64,000 bases of DNA, taken from Pumilibacter muris. GTDB taxonomy: Bacteria > Bacillota > Clostridia > Christensenellales > Pumilibacteraceae. The notes beneath the pieces were generated by a model, which saw only the letters and a list, made by a program, of their open reading frames with translations, was not told the origin of the DNA and searched no databases. Of this stretch, positions 15,801 to 24,197 are shown piece by piece; positions within the stretch are counted from its first letter, which is position 1, and each line of letters begins with the position of its first letter. The stretch covers positions 1 through 64,000 of the forward strand of contig NZ_CALPCN010000009.1 in NCBI RefSeq assembly GCF_943193045.1, in the 5' to 3' direction. The position numbers and the translations under genes were made by a program.

Positions 15801-18800
15801 GTAAACGTGTCAAAAACGGCAGAACCGTTGTTGGAAGAATAATCCACATATAATTCAATCCTAACGGGTAAAACAGCATTTCCGTCGGAATCTTTGGGTA
15901 ACGTCACAGGCAAAGCCGCATACTGTTTGTTTTTATTAGAATAGTCATAGGAGGCTATAAATTGTTTGGTCGTGGAAGTATATATTACGTTCGCTCGAAT
16001 TTCAAATTTAGCGGCAATGTCGGTGCTCATATTTTGCCGATAAAATTCCGTTTGCATTCGCATTCCCGTTTTAAGCGAATTCGCCGTAGCATATGCGCCG
16101 AACATATAGTCCGTAATCTTGGAATCAAGTTCACTCCCCTGTATCGCTTTCAAAAGATATGATGCGGACTTAGTCTGCGCACTTATTCCCGACAAATAGT
16201 TGTGTTCATCCTTTTTGGGTTTTACGTTAAACGTGCATGTGGAAGCAACATAATCGTGCGTGTAAGAATCCGTAATTATGCCGTTATGTTCGGTATAATG
16301 CATAGAAACATTTCCATCGGCGTTAAACACATAACAGCCCTTTATCCCCTTTGCATCCGTAATTTCCGTTTTATACAGTTGATATTCAACAGTGGTGCGC
16401 TCCAATTCGATAAGGGTTTTTTCGCCGTGCTTTCCTTTTGAAATACTATCGGTAAGCGAATAATCTATTATCGACACGGGTTTTCCCGCTTTATACGTTA
16501 AAACTGTTTTTAACTTATCCGAAGATTCTACCGATACAATATTGCCGATTAACGAATCATATTCGAAAGCAATTTTTCTTCCGTCCGAATATGTAACGGA
16601 CGTAAGATTTGCGGTGGATAATGCAGTACTGCTGTAGGTATATTTTGTTTTACGCCCGCGCGCATCCGTTATGGACGTAAGTTGTCCGTAATAGTTATAT
16701 CTGAAAGATATTTTTTTATCTTCTCCTTCGTAAATCGCGGAAATCCTATCCTTTGCATCATAATCGATAATAATATTATTTCCGAACGTATCGTATACCG
16801 CAACAAGATTGCCGTATTTATTGAATGCCCGCACAATATTGTCAGGGTCTATTAAATAGCTAACGGGCACTTGCTTATATAATTCCGATAATTGATGCTC
16901 GGCATTGATATATTCTTTAAAAACATGTTTAATCTGTTTGATATAAAGTTCTCGTTTACTTATTAAGTAATTAATTTGCTCTAACAAAACACCGCGCTGA
17001 CTATTCGTGTTTGCACGTTGTTTGCCAAGATTGGTTTGTTGGTCTTTTGTGTTTTCAACTTGTTTTTCAAGATTATCTTTTTGTGCCGAAGTATTATCTT
17101 TTTGCGCGCCTATATATTTCCTCTGGCTTGCCAGGTTATTTTTTAAATTGGTCTGATTCGATTTTCTTCTGTTCCAAAAGCCGTTCTCTCCCACATCACA
17201 ACCGCATTCCGTTGTATGGTTAGCCGAGTTATTGATATAATGTTGAAGTTGGTCAATCTCGATTTGGCTGGATGTATCTTGGTATCCCATTGATGCATCT
17301 TGCAATCCCAATAAATTATACTGCATTCCGAGAGCGCTTGCCTGATACCCCAAAGCTTCTATTTGCCGAGTTAAAGCGGTATTTTGATACACCATCGACT
17401 CATCTTGCAATCCGCCGACAGCATATTGCAATCGCATACTTTTTAAATTGATAGCTTCGCTCTTAGGCATTACCATTTGCGAGCTCGTAATATTCATAAA
17501 AGTATCGAATTTTGCTTTCGTTAATTTATCGCCTGAAAAATAGGATGAAAACGAACGCGCAATCGTTCCGTCCGATATATTAACAACAACTAAATCTTTA
17601 AGATTATTTTTATAAGTTTCGATTGATTCTTCTAATTTGATTTGTTCTTCTTGCCGTTGCTCGATTAAATCGATATTCTTAAATCCTTCCGCTTGAGTCA
17701 CGGCTTTTAAGCCCGTCATAGTTTTTTGTTCTTTAAAAACTTCATAACCCGAATAGGTTAATCTTCCGTCCTGTTCTACGGTAATAGACGCTTTATCCGT
17801 AACATACACTTTTTTATCGGACGCATTCAGATAATAATAAAAGTCTTTGAAACCATGTTTTTCCCCTGCGGCATCGGTGTAAATATAATTAGCGTCAAGA
17901 GCGGAATCCGTATTTTTCTCAAGTTTTTGTTCCACATTCAATCGCCAACTTTTGCCGAAGTTAGACGTTCTTCCGCTCTTTTTATAATGGTGCGATATTC
18001 CGAGTGATAGAGCCGTCCCGTCAGTAGTCGCATCTCCGAACGCCGCAGTCAACTCACCCGTGCCAAGATTTAACGCACCGGACATACAGCCGGCAAGCGA
18101 AAATTCCTCGATTGTCGGATTAGTATTTTCATTAGTGAAATATTCCACTTCGAGTATCGGCGGATTATTTGTCATGGAAAAGCTTCCGTCTATATATTCG
18201 TAAGTGTAATAAGACGGTTCAATCCATATATCGATATTACTCGTACTCACGCTTTTAAGTTGCGAAGTCAGGTTAATTTCGAGATTTCCGCCGTTATAAT
18301 ATTTATAAATGCCGTCCGCTTTCATGTATCCGCTGAAAGACTTTGTAGGCGTTAGCGTAAGCTTGGCGCTTGCTATGCGATTTTTCAGCATATTCAACGC
18401 GCTCTTGTTAATCGTTATTTTCGTACGGTATTCTTGCGAAGAATTTTTCATCACCCGTATATCGGTTTCCCCCGAATTATACCATGACGAATAAGAATAA
18501 CCCGAGCTCGAACTCGTGTATCTATACCTATACTCCACTTGTTTGGTTATAATGCTCAATCCGCCCGTTACAATCTGCGGGTCTATCGTAACGGGCATAG
18601 CGCGGTCTTCCGCGTTGAGCCACTCGGGGTCGGCAACCACCGCAAAAGTATAGCTGCCGTCGGCGTTCGAATCGAGTTCGTAATACACTTCTTCGCTCAT
18701 TGCGCCCGCTGCGTCGTACATATACGGCGCAGGTATGGTAAATTCGGTTTTATCACCCGAACACAGCTCTATTTGCGTGCTGTCTTCCGAAAGCCGCATA

Positions 18801-19465
18801 CTAAGTCCTTGTGTATTAAGCGCGAACATATAGCGGTAATCGTCTCTCTTTTCCTTTACTATAATGTTTTCTTTAAGATTGTTGCCTTGCAAGCAGTATT
18901 CGAGGTCGGTGCTATGCTCTATATTCTCATACACCGCACGGCTTAACGTTTTTTGCATATCAGCAGTTTCGTTTTTTTCAACCTGTAAAACGGTGTTTTC
19001 TTTGGCGACAGCCGTAACGGGTTCTGCTTCGGAGGTCAATGCGCAAGGAGCTACCGCGCTTTGCTTGCCCAAATACGTCCAAGACAACTGCAAATCTTTT
19101 TTTGTCATCTTTACCGACTTACGCTTGTCCGCTTTGGTTATTTCGGTTTTATACGCGCCCGCCTTGTTTACAAATACGTCTCCTTGCTCTATAAGCGTGT
19201 TGTCTATCTGCTTCCATGCCTTTTCTTCGTCGTCGTAAAAGTTAACGGGCGTTGCGCTTATGACGCTCTTTGCCGTTCCGTTGTTCAGATAATACAAACG
19301 AGAATATTCGTCGGTATGTTCTTCGTCTTCGCCGCGCACTGCGGGGTCGTCCCACCGCAAGTTTTTCGTCTGTTCTTTCTCGGCGATTTCGGCGTTTTTC
19401 AAAATTTGCGCATCGAGGTCGGATATTTCTTGCGTAGTTTTGTCTTTCATTTTAATCGTTCCCAT
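12812..19465 (-). CDS. RHS-A: full-length RHS-repeat polymorphic toxin with Tox-REase-7-like nuclease tip
   Basis: This 2217-aa protein has the same leader and domain order as RHS-B. The middle helical insert is much longer (about 605-868) and rich in Gln and Asn, with LGMQYNLLGLQDASMGYQ- and TSAQKDNLEKQVENT-style repeats. YD/RHS repeats run from about 875 to 1870, followed by a core ending RYYDPQTGRFISQDD. The last 96 residues begin GAAGEKYISELTG and contain RIPD (D2150) and IESKNV (E2160, K2162), the PD...ExK arrangement of restriction-endonuclease-fold toxins, closest to what I know as Tox-REase-7. The likely role is contact-dependent or secreted antibacterial DNase. The HEAT-like immunity gene follows after 13 bases. 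No signal peptide is visible. Confidence 0.9.
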   Translation of the reverse strand: MGTIKMKDKTTQEISDLDAQILKNAEIAEKEQTKNLRWDDPAVRGEDEEHTDEYSRLYYLNNGTAKSVISATPVNFYDDEEKAWKQIDNTLIEQGDVFVNKAGAYKTEITKADKRKSVKMTKKDLQLSWTYLGKQSAVAPCALTSEAEPVTAVAKENTVLQVEKNETADMQKTLSRAVYENIEHSTDLEYCLQGNNLKENIIVKEKRDDYRYMFALNTQGLSMRLSEDSTQIELCSGDKTEFTIPAPYMYDAAGAMSEEVYYELDSNADGSYTFAVVADPEWLNAEDRAMPVTIDPQIVTGGLSIITKQVEYRYRYTSSSSGYSYSSWYNSGETDIRVMKNSSQEYRTKITINKSALNMLKNRIASAKLTLTPTKSFSGYMKADGIYKYYNGGNLEINLTSQLKSVSTSNIDIWIEPSYYTYEYIDGSFSMTNNPPILEVEYFTNENTNPTIEEFSLAGCMSGALNLGTGELTAAFGDATTDGTALSLGISHHYKKSGRTSNFGKSWRLNVEQKLEKNTDSALDANYIYTDAAGEKHGFKDFYYYLNASDKKVYVTDKASITVEQDGRLTYSGYEVFKEQKTMTGLKAVTQAEGFKNIDLIEQRQEEQIKLEESIETYKNNLKDLVVVNISDGTIARSFSSYFSGDKLTKAKFDTFMNITSSQMVMPKSEAINLKSMRLQYAVGGLQDESMVYQNTALTRQIEALGYQASALGMQYNLLGLQDASMGYQDTSSQIEIDQLQHYINNSANHTTECGCDVGENGFWNRRKSNQTNLKNNLASQRKYIGAQKDNTSAQKDNLEKQVENTKDQQTNLGKQRANTNSQRGVLLEQINYLISKRELYIKQIKHVFKEYINAEHQLSELYKQVPVSYLIDPDNIVRAFNKYGNLVAVYDTFGNNIIIDYDAKDRISAIYEGEDKKISFRYNYYGQLTSITDARGRKTKYTYSSTALSTANLTSVTYSDGRKIAFEYDSLIGNIVSVESSDKLKTVLTYKAGKPVSIIDYSLTDSISKGKHGEKTLIELERTTVEYQLYKTEITDAKGIKGCYVFNADGNVSMHYTEHNGIITDSYTHDYVASTCTFNVKPKKDEHNYLSGISAQTKSASYLLKAIQGSELDSKITDYMFGAYATANSLKTGMRMQTEFYRQNMSTDIAAKFEIRANVIYTSTTKQFIASYDYSNKNKQYAALPVTLPKDSDGNAVLPVRIELYVDYSSNNGSAVFDTFTFQEAGWSYSLLDQYENPTLTESNWDKISETKRVKTETEYSYDDNQKLIKERTIKQIATIGDSLEKKCSVTEYSYNPQGLLSRAESFVEGEETEKGIDITEHFYDANGNKIKEISYNSLDSTTKFYTETEVSQNGVVTAALDETGENKTIYEHISGTNIVKTAILPNGGKFSYGHGEYDEVTGITQSTADGEENSIKMRNDFGEVTEITSGLHTVNYEYDHKRRKTKVILDNNDAQATNYVYDDATAQNGYVATVTVKKNNAESETRTDRNGNVLSLKVKEGSDPQIPYFINNFAPNGLQSDSTDNLTGSTLTYTYDNVIKDRVNSIARTAGTNVAAMNETNVFDEQGQLTSRALSGAVSHEYGYKYKPNAAMDLEYIRLPNGLKVCPQTDANRRGRGKILEDSAGNKVYGEYITYLKVGDHGTNTISTMRYGRATASGYAINESLQYKYDNCGNIAEIWENGLLSVKYTYDKLQRLIREDNRALGKTWLWTYDNFGNILYKRECAYTVKAEEELTSFLAEMQYSYDGNYPDRMIGFGEQSVTYENGLPICYRGKTFGWNRIGQLMSVDGVEYGYDGYGKRTKRGDVVFTYDIGGRLVKQSDGFEFYYDGNGLNGFKYNNKQYIYRKNAQGDIAGILDLDGNTIVKYTYDAWGRCEVEDRSGINLGALNPFRYRSYYYDAETGLYYLKARYYDPQTGRFISQDDVSYIDSEKLGGLNLYAYCLNNPVVMNDHEGNKPKWWQWLISGLMIVAGVVLCATGVGAALGVSLLVAGGSMMASNIMSAAGVNGKVASIISSSLNIVAGIALCFTPFAAMGASMIGSGIGGIAGGFISEALGGSFETGAMIGAIVGGIIGGQVYKGVQAASAARAAKATASAAAGSKSTSSAASASSATSGTAASKGAAGEKYISELTGYTKNTEKVLGTQRIPDFYEQGSYLIESKNVARQALTSQLRDYMNIAKSEGVVMELFVRQGTKLTSSLKQVVNAGEIILKFFPW

Positions 19466-19547
19466 GATTTTTTCTCCTTATTTTTCTTAGGGTTTCTATT
19501 TTTTACGGCATTACGAGGAACAAACTCTGTTCGTTCCATGCATAATA

Positions 19548-19573
19548 ATTGCTTCGCTTACGCTCGCAACGAC
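19548..19573. repeat. Copy of a dispersed GCTTCGCTTACGCTCGCAA-type repeat
   Basis: This 26-bp stretch matches the edge of the palindromic element at 36691-36810 with few differences. It sits between the nitroreductase gene and the RHS-A leader. A weaker relative is present near 10299-10322 upstream of RHS-B. Confidence 0.55.
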
Positions 19574-19602
19574 GCTCTTGTTCCCTGCAACGTCGTGAAA
19601 AA

Positions 19603-20112
19603 TTACTTATTTAGTAGCATACATTCTTTAAGAGGTTTGCGCGTGGTGCGCGGGGTTTTGCGAAAAGTGGGTTTGCCGAGCGCAATAACCGCCATAAGTT
19701 CGTAGCGGTCGTCAACTTTAAGAAGTTTCCTTACGTCGGCGGCGCGATTTAAAATTTCGCCGAGCCAACACGCACCGAGTTTTTCTTCGGTTGCCGCCAA
19801 AAGCATGTTTTGTATACATGCCCCGACCGCTTGGCAATCTTTAATATAGTGGTAGCTTTCTTCTTTATCCAAATACACGCATATTAGGCAGTCGGCGGCG
19901 CGAACAAAATCTTTGTAGACTGTGCAGTCGGCTATTTCGCGCAACAATTTTTTGTTTTTTTGCACAACCGCAAACCGCCAAATCTGACCGTTTTTTCCGC
20001 TCGGCGCAAGCGTGCCCGCTTTCAATATTCTTTTTATTGCGGCTTTTTCCACAGGCGAGCCGCTGTATTCGCGCACCGACGCGCGTGCTTTTATTGCTTC
20101 GTACAGTTCCAT
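19603..20112 (-). CDS. Nitroreductase-family flavoprotein
   Basis: This 169-aa protein has the nitroreductase hallmarks: RASVREYSGSPVEK at the N-terminus (FMN-phosphate-binding Arg and Ser), LAPSGKNGQIWRF, a middle AVGACIQNMLLAATEEKLGACWLG helix pair split around residue 100, and a C-terminal VIALGKP. Such enzymes reduce nitro groups, quinones or enones with NAD(P)H, and some dehydrogenate thiazoline or oxazoline rings in natural-product pathways. It is the last gene of the ACP/ligase operon, with a GGAGG ribosome site and a 15-base gap from its neighbour. A tailoring role is possible but unproven; general redox function is the safe call. Confidence 0.85.
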   Translation of the reverse strand: MELYEAIKARASVREYSGSPVEKAAIKRILKAGTLAPSGKNGQIWRFAVVQKNKKLLREIADCTVYKDFVRAADCLICVYLDKEESYHYIKDCQAVGACIQNMLLAATEEKLGACWLGEILNRAADVRKLLKVDDRYELMAVIALGKPTFRKTPRTTRKPLKECMLLNK

Positions 20113-20127
20113 TTTCTTTCCTCCAAT

Positions 20128-20655
20128 CTACTGCGTTGTTATTCCGCAAATATTTATAAAATAATTATTCGGTAGTGTAATGCCCGAAAACGTTTTGCCG
20201 CGCGGCGCTTTTAATCTGTGCGCGTATATCCCTCCTCGCAGTTTCCCGTTAACGTGCGCGAAATCGAACGAAAAAACACGAACGCCGAAGTCAAACTCGC
20301 CGTTAAGCTCGCTGCTCAAAAATCTGTCTTGCTCGTCCGCAAGGTCTTTATACGCAAGCGTAACCATTTCGCTTGTGCCGTCGGCATAGTGCAATGTGAA
20401 CTCCTCGTTGAAGTAGCCGTACACGCAAAAGCCCGCTATGTCAACGGTTTTGCCGCTTAGCGGTATGCGTTGTCCGCAACATGCCAAAAGGTCGGGCGCG
20501 CTTTGCGGCATTAAAAACGAATAGTCTCCTTCCCCTATTTTACCGTCTTGCAAAAGGTTTTCGTTAAGTCTCCAACCCTCCACGCCTTCGGGTATGCACC
20601 CGCCGCAAATAATCCAAGCTTTGTTACAATACCGCGATATATCAACATATTTCAT
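20128..20655 (-). CDS. Unknown beta-rich protein in the ACP/ligase operon
   Basis: This 175-aa protein has no signal peptide. The ATG at 20653-20655 is chosen because GAGG lies 5 bases before it and it forms an ATGA overlap with the upstream stop; a GTG two codons earlier overlaps the ribosome site. The sequence alternates hydrophobic residues in strands, for example TVDIAGFCVYGYFNEEFTLHY and FDFGVRVFSFDFAHVNGK, and looks like a jelly-roll or galactose-binding-type beta sandwich. It ends KTFSGITLPNNYFINICGIT. I do not recognise the family. A degraded copy of its 3' end appears near 10317-10345 upstream of RHS-B. Confidence 0.55.
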   Translation of the reverse strand: MKYVDISRYCNKAWIICGGCIPEGVEGWRLNENLLQDGKIGEGDYSFLMPQSAPDLLACCGQRIPLSGKTVDIAGFCVYGYFNEEFTLHYADGTSEMVTLAYKDLADEQDRFLSSELNGEFDFGVRVFSFDFAHVNGKLRGGIYAHRLKAPRGKTFSGITLPNNYFINICGITTQ

Positions 20656-21590
20656 AAACACCTCGCAAGCTCGGCAACCTCTTGCATTAAAATTTCCATC
20701 TCGCCTATTTTAACTTGCAAAACGTCGGGCGTTAAATACTTTAAATCTTTGCACACGACCGCTTTGCATGCAACCGCCGACACGAATTGTGCGCGGCGCC
20801 ATAGTCCGTTCAGTTTTTCGCAGAGCTCGGCGTTGCCGAAAAAAGTTTTGCACTGAGTTTCGAGCGTGCGGAAAAGTTGAGCAAACACGTTATATGTTTT
20901 CCATGCGTCTTCCGCGTTTTCGGAACTTGTTTTTTCCATAAGGCGATACGGCGCCATATAACTCGAATAGTCGCGCGCCCGATACGTTTCGAATATTTTT
21001 TCGGAGATTCGAGCTTTTTGCAAAAACGGCAAAGGCGAATCGAGCTTTCCGAATTCCATAACCGACCACTTAAAATCTTTAAACTCGTTGCGAAATCCGT
21101 TATACGCTTCTTCGAGCACCTCGAACGGCATCGTCTTTTCACAGAAATCGTAGCTGTTTATATATTCGTGCTCGCAAACGGTAAATGTGCGCTCTTTCCT
21201 GTTATAGCCGTAAACAAGTATAAAATGAGCGCAATGTTGCTTGCGGTACATCGCTTTCCTTTGCGGCAAACAGAAATTGTCTTGCCCGACTATAATGGGA
21301 CGGTTGGCGTCTATGCCTTTTATTGCCGCGTCTATAACGTATTCAGCATTATGGCGGTGCAGTTTTACTCCCGTCCACTCGGCAAAATCATCGTCGGAAA
21401 TTATATTCTTTTCCTCATAGGCAAAGTCGTTCCAACCGTTTGCCGAAAGCACTTTAAATTCGCTGTTTAATATAACTTGCTCCGCCGGAACACCGAAGTA
21501 ACTAAGAGCGGCAATAAGCTGATGATAGTAGCACGTTCTGAACCAGCAGTCGTTAAACGGGGTTATTCCCCGCAGTTTCTTCTTTTGCAT
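20652..21590 (-). CDS. BtrH-like papain-fold protein, candidate ACP-dependent acyltransferase (copy 2)
   Basis: This 312-aa protein opens with NDCWFRTCYYHQLIAALSYFG (C15 and C20), then QDNFCLP near 104 and KQHCAHFILVYGYN with H119 and H122. This is the layout of the cysteine-peptidase-like N-terminal domain named after BtrH, which transfers an acyl group from an ACP to an aminoglycoside in butirosin synthesis. The C-terminal half (150-312) is helical and not assigned. GGAGG precedes the ATG. The start overlaps the ACP gene by 28 bases and the end overlaps the next gene by ATGA. Predicted role: move the ACP-bound group onto an unknown acceptor. The fold is moderately supported; the substrate is unknown. 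Confidence 0.6.
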   Translation of the reverse strand: MQKKKLRGITPFNDCWFRTCYYHQLIAALSYFGVPAEQVILNSEFKVLSANGWNDFAYEEKNIISDDDFAEWTGVKLHRHNAEYVIDAAIKGIDANRPIIVGQDNFCLPQRKAMYRKQHCAHFILVYGYNRKERTFTVCEHEYINSYDFCEKTMPFEVLEEAYNGFRNEFKDFKWSVMEFGKLDSPLPFLQKARISEKIFETYRARDYSSYMAPYRLMEKTSSENAEDAWKTYNVFAQLFRTLETQCKTFFGNAELCEKLNGLWRRAQFVSAVACKAVVCKDLKYLTPDVLQVKIGEMEILMQEVAELARCL

Positions 21591-21805
21591 TTTTCCTCCG
21601 TTATGCGGACAAATTCCGCTATTGTTTTAACGTTGTCAATAAGAAGGTCGTCGTCCGAAAACTCAATATTATACTTTTGTTCGGTTTCCACAACGAGCTG
21701 AACGTAAGTTAAACTGTCTATGCCAACGCTGCGGAATTCGTCGGATTCGCTAACGTTTTCCGCGCCCGTAAGCTCGCTTATGCGGGAAATTAGTTCGTTC
21801 AGCAT
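21563..21805 (-). CDS. Acyl carrier protein (copy 2)
   Basis: This 80-aa four-helix carrier protein carries the phosphopantetheine site GIDSLTYVQLV (S31) and an acidic helix II and III (IEFSDDDLLIDNV). The start is the ATG at 21803-21805, which overlaps the end of the ligase gene by 7 bases; the frame continues open far upstream, but inside the ligase in another frame. It should be loaded by the adjacent adenylate-forming ligase. Its distance from fatty-acid genes and its tight coupling to ligase and BtrH-like genes argue for a specialised pathway. It differs clearly from the other ACP here, so the two may carry different groups. Confidence 0.85.
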   Translation of the reverse strand: MLNELISRISELTGAENVSESDEFRSVGIDSLTYVQLVVETEQKYNIEFSDDDLLIDNVKTIAEFVRITEEKCKRRNCGE

Positions 21806-23064
21806 TTGCGCACCTTTTTGCCGCTCGGCGTTGCCGGAAGCGCGTTCACATTTTTTATTGCGCGCGGCATAAGGTGCGGGGCGAGCTTTCCCGACAAAAA
21901 TTTGCGCAACGTTTGCTCGGAAACTTCTCCGCAATACTTGAGAACTATTTTGTTTCCCTCTATATCGTCTTCCTCGCCGTAAGCGACGCAGTTTTCTACG
22001 CCCGCGCACGCACTTGCAACTTCTTCTATCTCTTCGGGGTAAACGTTTAAGCCGCTGCGAATTATCATGTTGTCTTTGCGCCCGTCTATGTATAAATAGC
22101 CGTTGCGGTCGGTGTGCGCCACGTCGCCGGTATAAAGCCACCCGTTTTTTATTTTGGCGTTTGTTCGGGCGGCGTCGGTATAATAACCCACCATAACGCA
22201 CGGCGATTTAACGAGCAGTTCCCCGTTCTCTATTTTTGTTTGGACTCCCGCAAGAAGTTTGCCTACGCTCCCCGCCTTTCGCGCAAAATCCTTAGGCAAC
22301 AGCGCGCTCACGCGAGGGCTATGTTCGGTTAGTCCGTACACGTTATAGAACTCGGTTTGAGGATTTGCGGCGGATAGAGCCGACGCCAACGCGGGAAACA
22401 GTCGCTCGCCGCTTATTACGCATTTTTTCAGCGGGAACCCGCACGCGCTCACGCGCAATAAATTGCGGAATAACGTTGGAGTACCGCACACGACAGTCGT
22501 ATTTTTTTCTTCCATTTCCCTTTTCAGCTTTTGCGGCAAAAACGGCTTTTCGTAAAACTGTATAGTTGCTCCCCTAATTAACCCGTATAAAAGCTCGCCC
22601 ACGATTACCGCAATATGCATGAGCGGACGGGCAATAAGAATTTTGTCGTCGGGCAACAGAGCAAAATAAGTTTCGAGCATCTTTAAATTTTGTATTATAT
22701 TCTCATGCGACAGCATTACGCCTTTGGGTTTGCCGCCCGTGCCGCTCGTAAACATAATAAACGCAAGTTCGGGATATTGTTTTTTATCTTGCGCAATCGT
22801 AGTTTCCACTTCCTGTTTTCGCTCTACTCCGTAGCAATCGTCCACAGGCACTGCAACATTCTCCGACGCCAAAACGCTTAATATCTCGATTGCATGAGCT
22901 GTCTTACTCTTGCCCGAAACGCATACAAGCCTATTGCGCTCCGTATGCTTTTTCGCACGCTCTTCTATATAGTCTACAAGCTCGCCGTAAGTTGTTCCGT
23001 CCTCTAACGCGACGCGCCGAGAATGTTCGAGCATTCGTCCTTTTAAATACTCCCACAGCGTCAT
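21799..23064 (-). CDS. Adenylate-forming acyl/aminoacyl-ACP ligase (ANL superfamily)
   Basis: This 421-aa protein has the ANL motifs in order: FTSGTGGKPKGVMLS (105-119), VYGLTEHS (242-249), WLYTGDVAHTD (309-319), GRKDNMIIRSGLNVYPEEIE (328-347), and the catalytic lysine in TPSGKK (K416). It is about 80 residues shorter than typical acyl-CoA ligases because the N-terminal part is compact, a feature of stand-alone ligases that feed carrier proteins. It overlaps the ACP at 23061 by ATGA and the second ACP at 21805. Predicted reaction: ATP-dependent activation of a carboxylate and transfer to one or both ACPs. I do not infer the substrate. Confidence 0.85.
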   Translation of the reverse strand: MTLWEYLKGRMLEHSRRVALEDGTTYGELVDYIEERAKKHTERNRLVCVSGKSKTAHAIEILSVLASENVAVPVDDCYGVERKQEVETTIAQDKKQYPELAFIMFTSGTGGKPKGVMLSHENIIQNLKMLETYFALLPDDKILIARPLMHIAVIVGELLYGLIRGATIQFYEKPFLPQKLKREMEEKNTTVVCGTPTLFRNLLRVSACGFPLKKCVISGERLFPALASALSAANPQTEFYNVYGLTEHSPRVSALLPKDFARKAGSVGKLLAGVQTKIENGELLVKSPCVMVGYYTDAARTNAKIKNGWLYTGDVAHTDRNGYLYIDGRKDNMIIRSGLNVYPEEIEEVASACAGVENCVAYGEEDDIEGNKIVLKYCGEVSEQTLRKFLSGKLAPHLMPRAIKNVNALPATPSGKKVRKC

Positions 23065-23291
23065 AAATATTTCTCCGTGAGGGCAATTAAATCGCCGACT
23101 GTAATGAGTTCGGCAGGGTCTAAGTCCGAATCGTCAAACTCTTTGCCAAGCGCTTCTTCGAGGCGAACTATCACCGACACGAGCGACAAGCTGTCTAAGC
23201 CGCAATCTTCTTTTATTCTATCGGCACGATTTGCGCTTTCCACTCCCAAATCCGTTAACACATTCGTTAAAATTTCTTCCGCCTTACTCAT
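23061..23291 (-). CDS. Acyl carrier protein (copy 1)
   Basis: This 76-aa protein has the phosphopantetheine motif CGLDSLSLVSVIV and acidic helices (EFDDSDLDPAELITV). The ATG at 23289-23291 is chosen because GGAGG lies 8 bases before it and it overlaps the previous stop as ATGA; a longer in-frame ATG at 23306 lies before that ribosome site. Its neighbours are a BtrH-like gene upstream and the ligase downstream, both overlapping. In the butirosin pathway an ACP carries the side chain that BtrH transfers, which is the model for this trio. Confidence 0.85.
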   Translation of the reverse strand: MSKAEEILTNVLTDLGVESANRADRIKEDCGLDSLSLVSVIVRLEEALGKEFDDSDLDPAELITVGDLIALTEKYL

Positions 23292-24118
23292 AATTTTTGC
23301 CTCCATGCTTTTTCGTTTAATATAATGTTTTCTAAAACGTTTGCGTAGTCCGCGTTGTTCTTTCCGCGCACAATATCGGCGCCGAGTTTAAAATACAGCC
23401 GTTGCAAATCCGAAACTTGTTCGTTCAGCTCGGGCAGGTCGTACCCTTCGGACAGTAGCCACAGCCGCATTCTTTCGCGGCTTATTTTAAGCACGCCCAA
23501 CGCGTCGCGCAGGGCCGCGCCGGAAAGCGTTTTAAAGCAATTCGATTGTGGCGTTTCTTTCAGCCGCATAAGCGTTTCGGCTCTTTTTTTGTCATACAAA
23601 GCTACGTTAAACTTATCGCAATATGCGTAAGCAAGCATTGTTCCGCCGTACACGTCGAACAGCTGCGCCTGCGTCAGTTCTCCGCAAGACAGCGGATAGT
23701 GATTGACGTAATACAACTTTTCCTCTTGTACTTCCGTCGCCGCAATAAAATGGTCGTCACGCCACGCCGTAAGGTTACCGCGAAAAAACTTTTCATTCAC
23801 TTTTATAAGCGTCAAGTTGCGGGGTTGAATACCGTATGAAATTGCCGCAGGACTTCGTCCCTCGCAATGACAACATAAATCCCCGTTGAAAATCTTGTGT
23901 TTAATAATGCCGAGTTTTTCGCCCGTATCCTGCACGCGCGCAAAACCGTTGTAATTTTCGTATTTAACGTCGTTTGCGAAATCATTTGCGACTTGTTCTA
24001 TTTCAGCAAAACTCTCGACGTATAATTTCCGCACGTCGAAAAACTCATGTAACCAAGCAAGATAATATGCTTCGACGCAAGACAGATAAGGGTTTTGGGG
24101 TAGAGCTTCTTTTTTCAT
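23288..24118 (-). CDS. BtrH-like papain-fold protein, candidate ACP-dependent acyltransferase (copy 1)
   Basis: This 276-aa protein has YLSCVEAYYLAWLHEFF at the N-terminus (C14), WRDDHFIAATEV with H123, and YYVNHYP (N139), a candidate Cys-His-Asn set similar in order to the BtrH N-terminal fold. It aligns loosely with the gene at 20652-21590, so the operon holds two diverged copies. The C-terminal half is helical. Residues 82-93 (CHCEGRSPAAI) are encoded by a dispersed palindromic repeat inserted in frame. The gene opens a second block of tight overlaps after an 79-base gap. The function is inferred from fold and ACP neighbours only. Confidence 0.5.
   Translation of the reverse strand: MKKEALPQNPYLSCVEAYYLAWLHEFFDVRKLYVESFAEIEQVANDFANDVKYENYNGFARVQDTGEKLGIIKHKIFNGDLCCHCEGRSPAAISYGIQPRNLTLIKVNEKFFRGNLTAWRDDHFIAATEVQEEKLYYVNHYPLSCGELTQAQLFDVYGGTMLAYAYCDKFNVALYDKKRAETLMRLKETPQSNCFKTLSGAALRDALGVLKISRERMRLWLLSEGYDLPELNEQVSDLQRLYFKLGADIVRGKNNADYANVLENIILNEKAWRQKL
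23840..23873. repeat. Dispersed repeat inserted in frame in a coding region
   Basis: This sequence, with ATTGCCGCAG, CTTCGTCC and CTCGCAATGACA, is the same repeat type as 36691-36810. Here it encodes CHCEGRSPAAI without breaking the reading frame. Confidence 0.7.
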
Positions 24119-24197
24119 CTTCTTTACCTCATATTCAGTAAGAAAAGTTTTTCGACTTAGATACTCGCTTAACGTGACGTTTGCTTTCTATGTAAGA

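Noticed and set aside
21806-22201. Arg-rich upstream extension of the second ACP frame
   Set aside because: It lies inside the ligase gene in another frame; the ACP homology begins at the ATG at 21805.
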